A stretch of 64,000 nucleotides of DNA from Ryuthela nishihirai (GCA_038380435.1 JAWZYU010000001.1:13310001-13374000); one strand, 5' to 3'. Numbered from the stretch's first letter, positions 41,290-52,823 are shown. Numbers and translations: made by a program. The notes: generated from the letters alone by a model not told the origin.

Positions 41290-44200
41290 CTAAAAGAATA
41301 TATTTTTGTCACCTTCACCTAAAGGTACATTAAAAGGGTTAGTTCGAACTAACATACCTATAGTCATATCCTAGGGAAAAGGAAACGGTACTCATGGCAT
41401 CTGATTTTGGCCATCATTTGACTACACTAACCTATTTAAACCCTCCACTCATTTGTTTTTTATTAGACAATGAGTGCCTTATCCTACCTAAGCAATGTTA
41501 ATTGCAATAGCAGCTACCCATAGACCCTCGCTAATACAGGTCCGAAACGAAACTTGTTAAACCAGATGCTATGCTACCTAACGATTCATTATCTTTTATT
41601 GCTAAAGGGATATATTGATATACACGGAGAACGATTCTCAAGCAATTATTTTGTTACCAAAACAGCTGAAAATATTTTTGTCAACTTCACCTAAAGGTAG
41701 ATTAAAAGGTTTAGTTCCAATTATCATACCTATAGTCATATCCTAGGGAAAAGGAAGCGGTACTCATGGCATCTGATTTTGGACATCATTTGACTACACT
41801 AACCTATTTAAACCCTCCACTCATTTGTTTTGTATTAGACAATGAGTGCCTTATCCTACCTAAGCAATGTTAATTGCAATAGCAGATACCCATAGGCCCT
41901 CGCTAATACAGGTCCGAAACGAAACTTGTAAAACCAGATGCTATGCTACCTAACGATTCATTTATCTTTGATTCCTAAAGGGATATATTGATATACACGG
42001 AGAACGATTCTCAAGCAATTATTTTGTTTTCACAAACAGCTGAATATATTTTTGTCAACTTCACCTAAGGGTACATTAAAAGGGTTATTTCGAATTATCA
42101 TACCTATAGTCATATCCTAGGGAAAAGGAAACGGTACTCATGGCATCTGATTTTGGCCATCATTTGACTACACTAACCTATTTAAACCCTCCACTCATTT
42201 CTTTTGTATTAGACAATGAGTACCTTATCCTACCTTAGCAATGTTAATTGCAATAGCAGTTACCCATAAACCCTCGCTAATACAGGTCCGAAACGAAACT
42301 TGTTAAACCAGATGCTATGCTACCTAATGTTTCATTATCTTTATTCCTAAAGGGATATATTGATATACACGGAGAACGATTCTCAATCAATTATTTTGTT
42401 ATCGCAAACAGCTGAATATATTTTTGTCACCTTCACCTAAAGGTACATTGAAAGGGTTAGTTCGAATTATCATAACTATAGTCATATCCTAGGGAAAATG
42501 AAACGGTACTCATGGCATCTGATTTTGGCCATCATTTGACTACACTAACCTATTTAAACCCTCCACTCATTTGTTTTGTATTAGACAATGAGTGCCTTAT
42601 GCTACCTAAGCAATGTTAATTGCAATAGCAGTTACCCATAGGCCCTCGCTAATACAGGTCCGAAACGAAACTTGTTAAACCAGATGCTATGCTATCTAAT
42701 GATTCATTATCTTTCATTCCTAAAGGGATATATTGATATACACGGAGAACGATTCTCAATCAATTATTTTGTTATCGCAAACAGCTGAATATATTTTTGT
42801 CACCTTCACCTAAAGGTACATTGAAAGGGTTAGTTCGAATTATCATAACTATAGTCATATCCTAGGGAAAAGGAAACAGTACTCATGGCATCTGATTTTG
42901 GCCATCATTTGACTACACTAACCTATTTAAACCCTCCACTCATTTGTTTTGTATTAGACAATGAGTGCCTTATCCTACCTAACAATGTTAATTGCAATAA
43001 CAGTTACCCATAGACCCTCGCTAATACAGGTCCGAAACGAAACTTGTTAAACCAGATGCTATGCTACCTAACGATTCATTATCTTTTATTCCTAAAGGGA
43101 TATATTGATATACACGGAGAACGATTCTCAAGCAATTATTTTGTTACCAAAACAGCTGAAAATATTTTTGTCACCTTCACCTAAAGGTAGATTAAAAGGG
43201 TTAGTTCCAATTATCATACCTATAGTCATATCCTAGGGAAAAGGAAGCGGTACTCATGGCATCTGATTTTGGCCATCATTTGACTACACTAACCAATTTA
43301 AACCCTCCACTCATTTCTTTTGTATTAGACAATGAGTGCCTTATCCTACCTTAGCAATGTTAATTGCAATAGCAGTTACCCATAGACCCTCGCTAATACA
43401 GGTCCGAAACGAAACTTGTTAAACCAGATGCTATGCTACCTAACGATTGATTATCTTTGATTCCTAAAGGGATATATTGATATACACCGAGAACGATTCT
43501 CAAGCAATTATTTTGTTATTGCAAACAGCTGAATATATTTTTGTCACCTTCACCTAAAGGTAGATTAAAAGGGTTAGTTCCAATTATCATACCTATAGTC
43601 ATATCCTAGGGAAAAGGAAACGGTACTCATGGCATCTGATTTTGGCCATCATTTGACTACACTAACCTATTTAAACCCTCCACTCATTTGTTTTGTATTA
43701 GACAATGAGTGCCTTATCCTACCTAAGAAATGTTAATTGCAATAGCAGTTACCCATAGGCCCTCGCTAATACAGGTCCGAAACGAAACTTGTTAAACCAG
43801 ATGCTATGCTACGTAACGATTCATTATCTTTTATTCCTAAAGGGATATATTGATATATACGGAGAACGATTCTCAATCAATTATTTTGTTATCGCAAACA
43901 GCTGAATATATTTTTGTCACCTTCACCTAAAGGTACATTGAAAGGGTTAGTTCGAATTATCATAACTATAGTCATATCCTAGGGAAAAGGAAACGGTACT
44001 CATGGCATCTGATTTTGGCCATCATTTGACTACACTAACCTATTTAAACCCTCCACTCATTTGTTTTGTATTAGACAATGAGTGCCTTATGCTACCTAAG
44101 CAATGTTAATTGCAATAGCAGTTACCCATAGGGCCTCGCTAATACAGGTCCGAAACGAAACTTGTTAAACCAGATGCTATGCTATCTAATGATTCATTAT

Positions 44201-46840
44201 CTTTCATTCCTAAAGGGATATATTGATATACACGGAGAACGATTCTCAATCAATTATTTTGTTTTCGCAAACAGCTGAATATATTTTTGTCACCTTCACC
44301 TAAAGTTACATTAAAAGGGTTAGTTCGAACTAACATACCTATAGTCATATCCTAGGGAAAAGGAAACGGTACTCATGGCATTTGATTTTGGCCATCATTT
44401 GACTACACTAACCTATTTAAACCCTCCCCTCATTTGTTTTGTATTAGACAATGAGTGCCTTATCCTACCTAAGCAATATTAATTGCAATAGCAGTTACCC
44501 ATAAACCCTCGCTAATACAGGTCCGAAACGAAACTTGTTAAACCAGATGCTATGTTACCTAATGTTTCATTATCTTTTATTCCTAAAGGGATATATTGAT
44601 ATACACGGAGAACGATTCTCAATCAATTATTTTGTTATCGCAAACAGCTGAATATATTTTTGTCACCTTCACCTAAAGGTACATTGAAAGGGTTAGTTCG
44701 AATTATCATAACTATAGTCATATCCTAGGGAAAAGGAAACAGTACTCATGGCATCTGATTTTGGCCATCATTTGACTACACTAACCTATTTAAACCCTCC
44801 ACTCATTTGTTTTGTATTAGACAATGAGTGCCTTATCCTACCTAAGCAATGTTAATTGCAATAGCAGTTACCCATAGACCCTCGCTAATACAGGTCCGAA
44901 ACGAAACTTGTTAAACCAGATGCTATGCTACCTAACGATTCATTATCTTTTATTCCTAAAGGGATATATTGATATACACGGAGAACGATTCTCAAGCAAT
45001 TATTTTGTTATCGCAAACAGCTGAAAATATTTTTGTCACCTTCACCTAAAGGTAGATTAAAAGGGTTAGTTCCAATTATCATACCTATAGTCATATCCTA
45101 GGGAAAAGGAAGCGGTACTCATGGCATCTGATTTTGGCCATCATTTGACTACACTAACCTATTTAAACCCTCCACTCATTTCTTTTGTATTAGACAATGA
45201 GTGCCTTATCCTACCTAAGCAATGTTAATTGCAATAGCAGCTACCCATAGACCCTCGCTAATACAGGTCCGAAACGAAACTTGTTAAACCAGATGCTATG
45301 CTACCTAACGATTCATTATCTTTTATTATTAAAGGGATATATTGATATACACGGAAAACGATTCTCAAGCAATTATTTTGTTATCGCAAGCAGCTGAATA
45401 TATTTTTGTCACCTTCACCTAAAGGTACATTAAAAGGGTTAGTTCGAATTATCATACCTATAGTCATATCCTAAGGAAAAGGAAACGGTATTCATGGCAT
45501 CTGATTTTGGCCATCATTTGACTACACTAACCTATTTAAACCCTCCACTCATTTCTTTTGTGTTAGACAATGAGTGCCTTATCCTACCTAAGCAATGTTA
45601 ATTTCAATAGCAGTTACCCATAGACCCTCGCTAATACAGGTCCGAAACGAAACTTGTTAAACCAGATGCTATGCTACCTAACGTTTGATTGTCTTTTATT
45701 CCTAAAGGGATATATTGATATACACGGAGAACGATTCTCAAGCAATTATTTTGTTATCGCAAAAAGCTGAAAATATTTTTGTCACCTTCACCTAAAGGTA
45801 GATTAAAAGGGTCAGTTCGAATTATCATATCTATAGTCATATCCTAGGGAAAAGGAAACGGTACTCATGGCATCTGATTTTGGCCATCATTTGACTGCAC
45901 TAACCTATTTAAACCCTCCACTCATTTGTTTTTTATTAGACAATGAGTGCCTTATCTTACCTGAGCAATGTTAATTGCAATAGCATTTACCCATAGACCC
46001 TCGCTATTACAGGTCCGAAACGAAACTTGTTAAACCAGATGCTAAGCTACCTAACGATTCGTTATCTTTAATTCCTAAAGGGATATATTGATATACACGG
46101 AGAACGATTCTCAATCAATTATTTTGTTTTCGCAAACAGCTGAATATATTTTTGTCACCTTCACCTAAGGGTACATTAAAAGGGTTATTTCGAATTATCA
46201 TACCTATAGTCATATCCAAGGGAAAAGGAAACAGTACTCATGGCATCTGATTTTGGCCATCATTTGACTACACTAACCAATTTAAACCCTCCACTCATTT
46301 GTTTTTTATTAGACAATGAGTGCCTTATCCTACCTGAGCAATGTTAATTGCAATAGCAGTTACCCATAGACCCTCGCTAATACAGGTCCGAAACGAAACT
46401 TGTTAAACTAGATGCTATGCTACCTAACGATTCATTATCTTTCATTCCTAAAGTGATATATTGATATACACGGAGAACGATTCTCAAGCAATTATTTTGT
46501 TATCGCAAACAGCTGAATATATTTTTGTCACCTTCACCTAAAGGTACATTAAAAGTGTTAGTTCGAATTATCATACCTATAGTCAGATCCTAGGGAAAAG
46601 GAAACGGTACTCATAGAATCTGATTTTGGCCATCATTTGATTACACTAAACTTGTTTAAACCCTCCACTCATTGATCTTATATTAGCAATGAGTGCATTA
46701 TGCTACCTGAGCAATGTTAATTGCAATAGCAGTTACCCATAGACCCTCGCTAATACAGGTCCGAAACGAGACTTGTTAAACCAGATGCTCTGCTACGTGA
46801 TAAGCATGATTAGCCGATTGTATATATGTAACGCTTCGCA
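41290..46840. repeat. 373-bp satellite array, 15 units
   Basis: Using the block TTTTTGTCACCTTCACCTAA as marker, units start at 41311, 41683, 42057, 42429, 42802, 43173, 43546, 43919, 44292, 44665, 45038, 45411, 45784, 46157 and 46530, a spacing of 371-374. Other constant blocks are CATAGTCATATCCTAGGGAA, GGCATCTGATTTTGGCCATC, CTATTTAAACCCTCCACTCA, GCTAATACAGGTCCGAAACG and CTTGTTAAACCAGATGCTAT. No frame stays open, so it is non-coding. The last unit (from 46530) is visibly more diverged and runs on into AAGCATGATTAGCCGATTGT, which also follows the detached copy at 47318-47735. Confidence 0.95.
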
Positions 46841-47317
46841 GGCAAAACTAAACAAACGGTAGATAATAAATAAATTCTTGATATATGTGTATAGTTAGCT
46901 AATTATTTATTTTGCACTTTTTCTGCCATTAGATCTACCATTGAAATTTTAGATAAATATTAATATAATTTTACTATCGCTATCATTTTTTTTTTCTGAT
47001 TGCAATTGCCAAATGAATCAAAACAGAAAGTATGGAACTTGTAATTTTGTAATAATATCCTTAGTCCTTTCACCTGTATAGTTTATAGTGATAAATAATG
47101 AACTTGTGAGAGAGATGTTCAAGAGAATTCCATTATTGATGCCTTATACAAAATTTGATCCAGGTCACTTTTAAATGGAATTTGTCTTCAACCATCACTG
47201 ACATTTCACTCTGACGCGGGCATGTTTAGCTTTCTCCTTGACAAAAACTTCTTTTAGAGTCAGTAGTTCAACTGTATAATTTTAAATATGCTTGAACGTC
47301 TTTTTCAAAATGAATCT
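46841..47317. other. spacer between array and detached satellite copy, nothing recognised
   Basis: About 480 bases of AT-rich DNA unlike the satellite. Confidence 0.5.
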
Positions 47318-47735
47318 TAATCTTTTATTTCTAAAGTGATATACTGACGTACTGGAAGAACGGTTCTCAATCAATTATTTTGTTATCACAAGCAACTAAA
47401 TATATTTTTTATTCAGCTTTACTTAAAAGCATAAAAACATTGAAAATTTTAGTTCAAATTGTCATACCTATAGCCACACCTTAGGAGAAAGTAAACGGTA
47501 CTCATGGCATCTGATTTTGGCCATCATTTGACTACACTAAACCTGTTTAAACCCTCCACTCATTGATCTTATATTAGCAATGAGTGCATTATCCTATCTA
47601 AGCAATAGTTAATTGCAATAGCAGTTACCCATAGAACCTCGCTAATACAGATCCGAAACGAAACTTTTTAAACCAGACGCTCTGCTACCTAATAAGCATC
47701 ATTGGCCGATTGTATATATGTATCGCTTAGCACCT
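47318..47735. repeat. detached, diverged copy of the 373-bp satellite
   Basis: Blocks CTAAAGTGATATACTGACGT, TTCTCAATCAATTATTTTGT, ATGGCATCTGATTTTGGCCA, AACCCTCCACTCATTGATCT and GCTAATACAGATCCGAAACG keep satellite order. It shares CATTGATCTTATATTAGCAA and the CGATTGTATATATGTA continuation with the last array unit only. Confidence 0.85.
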
Positions 47736-47736
47736 A

Positions 47737-47806
47737 AGGAAATCATCCTGAAGAGTTCAGGTACTCTCCTGCCCAGACAGGCAGAGATGGAGCCTATCTA
47801 CATTGG
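47737..47806 (+). mobile_element. probable LTR 3' end and start of Ty3-type leader
   Basis: CACCTAAGGAAATC, GTTCAGGTACTCTCC and GAGATGGAGCCTATCTACA parallel 25795-25900. Directly after it TTGGCGTCATCAGCAGGATC has the position and TGGCG start expected of a primer-binding site. The 5' part of the LTR is missing at the satellite border. Confidence 0.4.
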
Positions 47807-48070
47807 CGTCATCAGCAGGATCTGTATTGTGAGAGTTCGGTACGAGGTGGCGTTACATTAAGGGACAATTTTAGCAAATGTTGAGTGCTGGCAGGAAAGT
47901 AAATCATCGCTGCGAGAACTTCACATCAGGTGCGGTAAGATCTAGTATGTAGAACCAGTTTTTTGTCTTGTTATTATTCTGTGCTATGAAAATAAAATAC
48001 GCGAGGGAAGGCGAGAAACGGTTCTAAATCGCACTACGTGGACACTACTCGACACAGATCAACGCAAAAC

Positions 48071-48713
48071 ATGGAGGCTATTGCGTCTGATTTGTCAGTA
48101 GATGCTGTCAGCGACTGACAAATCCGACTCAAGAAATAGCAGAGCAATCCGATGACGCTAGAAAGCTCGAATTGGAATTGAGGAAACTCGAATTAACGCA
48201 ACTCGAACTAGTTGATAGACAAGCGCAAAGCGAGGCCGAGGCCGAAGAATGACCCTTGCGACTGGAATCGAAGAAAGACAAGCGCAGCGCGAAGAAATGC
48301 AAGCACAACGCGAGCATGAACTGCAAATGAGGCATCTTGAGCTTGAGACAGCAAAGGCAAGTGGCGTCAGATCTCACGGTGCGTCGTGTGATGGTTATGA
48401 TTCGCCTGGGTCCGATTCCTATAGCACCGCGAAAAGGAAGGAGCATGAGGTACTGAAATATTGGATTTTGGTTCTGCACACTACGTTGGGATCGTCCCCA
48501 GAAACTCTCCTCTACATTCATTTGTATTTCAAGAGGATCAAGAGCGTTTTCGCTAATCAGGGCATGCCTGAAAAGGTTAGGAGCCAGGTAGTCCTCTCCA
48601 TTTTTCGGGAGAAGCTGAACGATCTTTTGGCTTTATTGTCTGACGAGGATGATAGCGATTACAGTAAGCTCAAAGCTTACATTTTGGCGAGGTGTAAAGT
48701 CTCTGCAGTTTAA
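48071..48713 (+). pseudogene. Ty3-type gag, N-terminal part (broken)
   Basis: Starts at ATG 48071 (MEAIASDLS...), then needs two frame changes (near 48115 and 48240). The middle frame has a Leu/Glu-rich coiled-coil (RKLELELRKLELTQLEL), and the frame at 48249-48713 continues with a Gln/Glu/Arg-rich coiled coil (RQAQREEMQAQREHELQMRH), a spacer, and YFKRIKSVFANQGMPEKVRS...LSIFREKLNDLL...DYSKLKAYIL. The layout (coiled coil, then a capsid-like helical region) fits gag of arthropod Ty3-type retrotransposons, whose product would form the particle shell. It ends in a stop at 48711, before the SCAN-like part at 48758. Frameshifts make it inactive. Confidence 0.6.
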
Positions 48714-48757
48714 TACAAGTGGCAGTTGGATAGGGCATAGAAGCTTGCACACGAAAC

Positions 48758-49219
48758 GTGGAACACGTTTTCGGAAAAATTAGGGAAATATGGAGAAGGT
48801 ATATTGAAAGCAGAATATTGTCCACATTTGAGGAATTGGTCGACCTGCTGTTGGCCGATCGAATTAAATCAGAGGTACCGAATAGCACTGATGAATACAT
48901 TGCATTGCAGGAGCGCTGGGACTGGTTTAATCCAAGAGACCTCATAGATTATATATTACATCATTTAGCGAGCAGTCGAATTAATGCGCGTCCACGGGAC
49001 TCTGATCGACAGATGGCCAGGTACATTCCTCCTCCCAGGCGTGAGCAATTAGAACAAAAAGCGCCCATGCAATTTGCGAAGCGATCAGTTGCTACCACTA
49101 TCAGCGCGCGTGGCTGTTTTTGGAGCGGCTCGAAGCAGCATCTTCGCAGAGATTGTCCTCAATGGCGGGCAAAGAGGAAATCTCCCAGTGCTGGATTTAA
49201 TACAGTGTATACTGTATGA
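48758..49219 (+). pseudogene. Ty3-type gag, SCAN-like and nucleocapsid part (copy 1)
   Basis: The frame reads VFGKIREIWRRYIESR, STFEELVDLLLADRIKSEVP, then NSTDEYIALQERWDWFNPRD, a linker with RPRDSDRQMARY, and GCFWSGSKQHLRRDC. The helical segment resembles the SCAN-like capsid domain found in Gmr1-type and related Ty3 gags. The final block is a CX2CX4HX4C zinc knuckle in which the second Cys is Ser. The frame is separated by stops from the N-terminal part upstream and from the protease downstream. The minus-strand frames at 48670-48945 are shadows. A closely similar second copy starts at 49699. Confidence 0.65.
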
Positions 49220-49261
49220 GACGAGCAGGAAGAGGCATGATGTACCCGCGTTTCAACGCAC

Positions 49262-49683
49262 ATGTTTGAAGCTCAGGACGAAGGGCAATTAACAACGGTT
49301 AGCCTTACTCAACTTCAGACGGCGAATGTGCGATGTGGCCAGAATGCTTTCACAGCTGTGATTGATTCTGGCGCTGAAATCTCCGTGATTAGAAGAGATG
49401 TTGTCCCAGAGCAGTTTTTCACGCCGAAGACGACGATCAAGCTGAGGACAGCATTTGGAGATTTCGAGATAGCTGCAATGATCCACGTTCCTGTGCAGTT
49501 AGTGGGGGGATGCAATTCCCCCATGACTCCATGATTAGGCCAGAAATTAATTTAGTGATTGATGTTTCATCACGTCTGGCACTTCCTGCACTTCTGACGA
49601 AGGACGATTTTAAAGCGCTTTCTGCCGTTAATTTAAGCTCGATTTGGCGGAGAATGGGCATAGAAGGAATTTTGGCGGAATAT
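49262..49683 (+). pseudogene. retropepsin-like aspartic protease of the same element
   Basis: QNAFTAVIDSGAEISVIRRD contains the D-S-G-A active-site motif of retroviral-type proteases, preceded by the expected strand. It is followed by FTPKTTIKLRTAFG and IHVPVQLVGG. A frameshift near 49510 leads to MIRPEINLVIDVSSRLALPA and LLTKDDFKAL, which is the usual end of the protease in such elements. No reverse transcriptase follows. Instead, at 49699 the gag segment appears again. The enzyme would process the gag-pol polyprotein in an intact relative; this copy is interrupted. Confidence 0.7.
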
Positions 49684-49698
49684 GGGGCATAGAAGCTT

Positions 49699-50226
49699 GG
49701 ATAGGGCATAGAAGCTTGCACACGAAACGTGGACCACGTTTTCGGAAAAATTAGGGAAATATGGAGAACGTATATTGAAAGCAGAAAATTGTCCACATTT
49801 GAGGAATTGGTCGACCTGCTGGTGGCCGATCGAATTAAATCTGAGGCACCGAATAGCACTGATGAATACATTGCATTGCAGGAGCGCTGGGACTGGTTTA
49901 ATCCAAGAGACCACATAGATTATATATTAAATCATTTAGTGAGCAGTCGAAGTAATGCGCGTCCACGGGACTCTGATCGACAGATGGCCAGGTACAGTCC
50001 TCCTCCCAGGCGCGAGCAATTAGAACAAAAAGCGCTCATGCAATTTGCGAAGCGATCAGTTGCTACCACTATCAGCGCGCGTGGCTGTTTTGGGTGTGGC
50101 AACATGCCCTACGTCACGGAAGCAACACGTGACATCACTTTCCGAGACAAGCGAGGGGCTGTCTGCTTTGACTGTGGAGGTTACTATGGCAACATTTTAA
50201 TTCAACCAATTCGTCAAACATTTTAG
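49699..50226 (+). pseudogene. Ty3-type gag, SCAN-like part (copy 2, duplicated)
   Basis: Bases 49699-50086 repeat 48728-49115 (offset 971) with scattered substitutions, for example IWRTYIESRKL for IWRRYIESRIL and EAP for EVP. After GCFGCG the copies part. Copy 2 continues NMPYVTEATRDITFRDKRGA and CFDCGGYYGN, a different end without the H and last C of the knuckle, and stops at 50224. It is likely the remnant of a second insertion or an internal duplication. Confidence 0.65.
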
Positions 50227-50229
50227 GTC

Positions 50230-51080
50230 AGTATTACATTATAAAATAGATTTTTATACATTCAGTACTAAAAGTTAATATAATGTCTCCAGAGTTAAAA
50301 AGTCGTTGAAATTTTAGCTCATTTTACACTCGTAATTTCATAAATAACGGAAACGTTCAGTTTATTTAGAATATAGGGATTTAATATAATCGACGCCGTT
50401 ACTTTATCTATTTTTTTACATATTAAATAGAAAGTGGAAGGAATGGAATGACGTAACGCAAAGGGTCAATGCTATGGTTAACCCAACCAACATATCTTTC
50501 GTTCTGTTTCTAAGCATCATATGGAGAAATAATTCCCGCCCATTCCATTTGCCTGTAGTTATTCTTACTGACTCTGATGGCGATGAGATCGGCCAAGAAA
50601 TGGCCCAAACTCATTGTAACAACTAAAGTATCAATCTAAATGAAGACACTCTATAGCCTTATTTTGCTAACAATTTAAGTATTCGGTGCTTTTACATCAC
50701 GATATGTTAGAAAAACATTTTTGTGAACGAAAATTAAGTGATTTCCTTCCCTTCCACTCAAACTTTAAACTTGAATTTAGAAATATTTATAATGTTATGC
50801 ACAATTAGGTAATGAGTTATCGGTGGCATTAAAGTCAGCAGCTTTTTATTTGGATCCAACTTGATAAATAAGACACGTTCAATACGCATGACAAAACTTC
50901 CTTTGTGCAAGTGTGGAGAGCATTTATACCTGTTTCGAGACAAAATGATCTATAGGTTACATTTGTGAAATCTACTCTATTCGTAAACCATTAAGACTGT
51001 TCTTTTCTACAAGAAAAACTAAAAATGAAAGATTTTGATACTAACGATCACTTTAATTTTAATTTCACAATTTATATTTT
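50230..51080. other. no gene seen
   Basis: AT-rich DNA following the gag relic. No RT, RNase H, integrase or 3' LTR could be seen. Confidence 0.45.
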
Positions 51081-51082
51081 TT

Positions 51083-51378
51083 AAGCTTAAAGAAGTCAAT
51101 CATAATGAAATGTTTGTATCGCCTTGGGAAGCAAAAGAATTGATTTTAAGATTAAAACATTTCTTCATTTTTATAACTCTAAAATCCGAATGTTTTCAAT
51201 TTTAGAAGTTTCAACGCAGCCCAAGTTGGCAAAGCGTTCTGCTCCGTAGAAGTAAACTATATGATAAACATTCGGATTTTAGAGTCATAAAAATGAAGAA
51301 ATGTTTTAATCTTAAAATCAATTCTTTTGCTCCCCAAGGCGATACAAACATTTCATTATGATTGACTGCTTTAAGCTA
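51083..51378. repeat. long near-perfect hairpin, ~113-bp arms
   Basis: The left arm 51083-51195 (AAGCTTAAAGAAGTCAATCA ... AAAATCCGAATGTTT) and right arm 51266-51378 (AAACATTCGGATTTT ... TGCTTTAAGCT) pair with only a few mismatches. The 70-base loop contains CAGCCCAAGTTGGCAAAGCG, like the A-box/D-arm of a tRNA, and TTCTGCTCCGTAGAA, like an anticodon stem-loop, but no B box. Confidence 0.88.
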
Positions 51379-51384
51379 TATGAT

Positions 51385-51880
51385 ATATATGATGAGATTC
51401 TCAGTTTTTAATAATCATATTCCACTTACCTCATGACTTACCCTCTCACCTGCTTGATGTCGATTCCCGTCGGATGTCTCCAAGGATCTGGGATGACTTG
51501 CTTCTACTTCCTGGAAGTGACGACTCTAATCAGAGCACAGCGAAAAACAAACATTTCAGTTAAAACTTGTATTCTGTTTCGTCAAACGGAATTTAATTGT
51601 TATTCATCGATGTGGTATCATCTATAGAGTAACAATCGCGATATGACGTCAATAGCAAATGCCTCGTAATAATCGTATAAGAAAACATTCGTTTGCTCTG
51701 CATCTGGCATCTTAAAAAATACCAAAGCTTTGAATTAAACCATGAGAAACGACATTAAAATAACTTATGATTCATAATATAGAAAACAAATATATTTTAG
51801 GTTGTTTTAAAACTAAGTATCTATCTATCGTGTACGTGGGAGAGATTGGGTTGCTAATTCCTCTGACATACTGACATACT
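51385..51880. other. no supported gene
   Basis: A 64-codon plus frame at 51433-51627 has no recognised domain. Confidence 0.3.
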
Positions 51881-51884
51881 GAGC

Positions 51885-52140
51885 TGCACTTTTATTTCCA
51901 CCTAATAGGCTAAAGATCCAGATTACAAAGGCACTCAAGGACTCACAGAAGGTTTGCGAAGGGGAGCCACTGTACAGCTCTCAGGAGCCATGGAAACCTC
52001 CTGTCAAACCACACAGTCTGTTTTTTAAGGGACACAGGGACGAGAAGGCACCCATCTCGAAGGTCTCGAGAAGGCACCCATCCAAAGGACGGCAGCCTTC
52101 TCGAGACCTCTGGTGTCACCTTTCTCACCTAAGCAGTTTG
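51885..52140 (-). mobile_element. SINE-B, old copy with internal hairpin
   Basis: CTGAGCTGCAC, CTAATAGGCTAAAGATCC, ACTCACAGAAGGTTTGCGAA, and CCATCCAAAGGACGGCAGCC follow SINE-B on the minus strand. Inside, AGGTCTCGAGAAGG (52061-52074) pairs perfectly with CCTTCTCGAGACCT (52096-52109). Confidence 0.6.
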
Positions 52141-52195
52141 GTACATTTGTTAGAAAAAACTACTTAGTTACTCTCTTTACCCTTTAACTTACTAC

Positions 52196-52411
52196 TTAGT
52201 TTACCCATCTACATTTCATAGTAACCATTAAGTTACTATGAAATGTTTCAATGAAATGCGAAACATAGTTATTAACATCGGTTATCTTATAATCATCTCT
52301 AAGTCTCTTATATTTATTCAACTTTTCATCTCTCCTGGACATATAAAATCCAATTGACTTCCAGCGTGTCTTTATGTCTTGTATTATACTAACTGTCAGA
52401 CCTCTTTTCAA
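52196..52411 (-). pseudogene. unassigned 71-codon minus frame with hairpin
   Basis: Reads like a protein fragment (IKTRWKSIGFYMSRRDEKLN, then KYKRLRDDYKI), charged and helical, but no family is recognised and no neighbours extend it. At 52212-52245, CATTTCATAGTAAC and GTTACTATGAAATG form a perfect 14-bp stem with a 6-nt loop. It could be an old transposon remnant or chance. Confidence 0.2.
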
Positions 52412-52611
52412 GGAATTGTTTAAAGGGTAAAGCTGGATCGATAATTTGGGGGCCCTGGAGCCCAGTAGTAAATGGAGCCCTCTCTATCGTGATAAAGTCA
52501 AGGATAATGGATTTTGCACAACTTTATGCAACGTTATCTATTAGACGATTGAAAAATAATATAATGAGTACCTTAAACAAGTAATTAGAAAATCGAGGCG
52601 TTACTCTAGAG

Positions 52612-52823
52612 TAGGGGTTCTCAACGTGGGGGGTACGCGGTAAAAATTTTTGGGGTATGCCGTGAGAGCTCAAAAGTTGCTAGATATATGTTATAAATAA
52701 ATATATTTTATTTCATTCCATTGTTATACTATAACTATACTTTTTTATATCTATACAAGGGGTACGCCAGTTACATACACATTTCCAGGGGGTGCGTGAA
52801 GCATAAAAGGTTGAGAACCACTG
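52612..52823 (-). mobile_element. hAT-like MITE with perfect 8-bp TSD
   Basis: TAGGGGTTCTCAACG ... GGTTGAGAACCACTG, flanked by CTCTAGAG at 52604-52611 and 52824-52831. Same family as the 128-bp array but with a single unit. Confidence 0.92.

Noticed and set aside
41290..46840. rRNA or snRNA gene cluster
   Set aside because: The 373-bp unit shows no 5S, U-snRNA or histone gene features and no pol III box pair; it behaves as a satellite.
49437..49916. 159-codon minus-strand ORF
   Set aside because: Antisense of the protease and duplicated gag; the same antisense peptide appears at 48670-48945 because the segment is duplicated.
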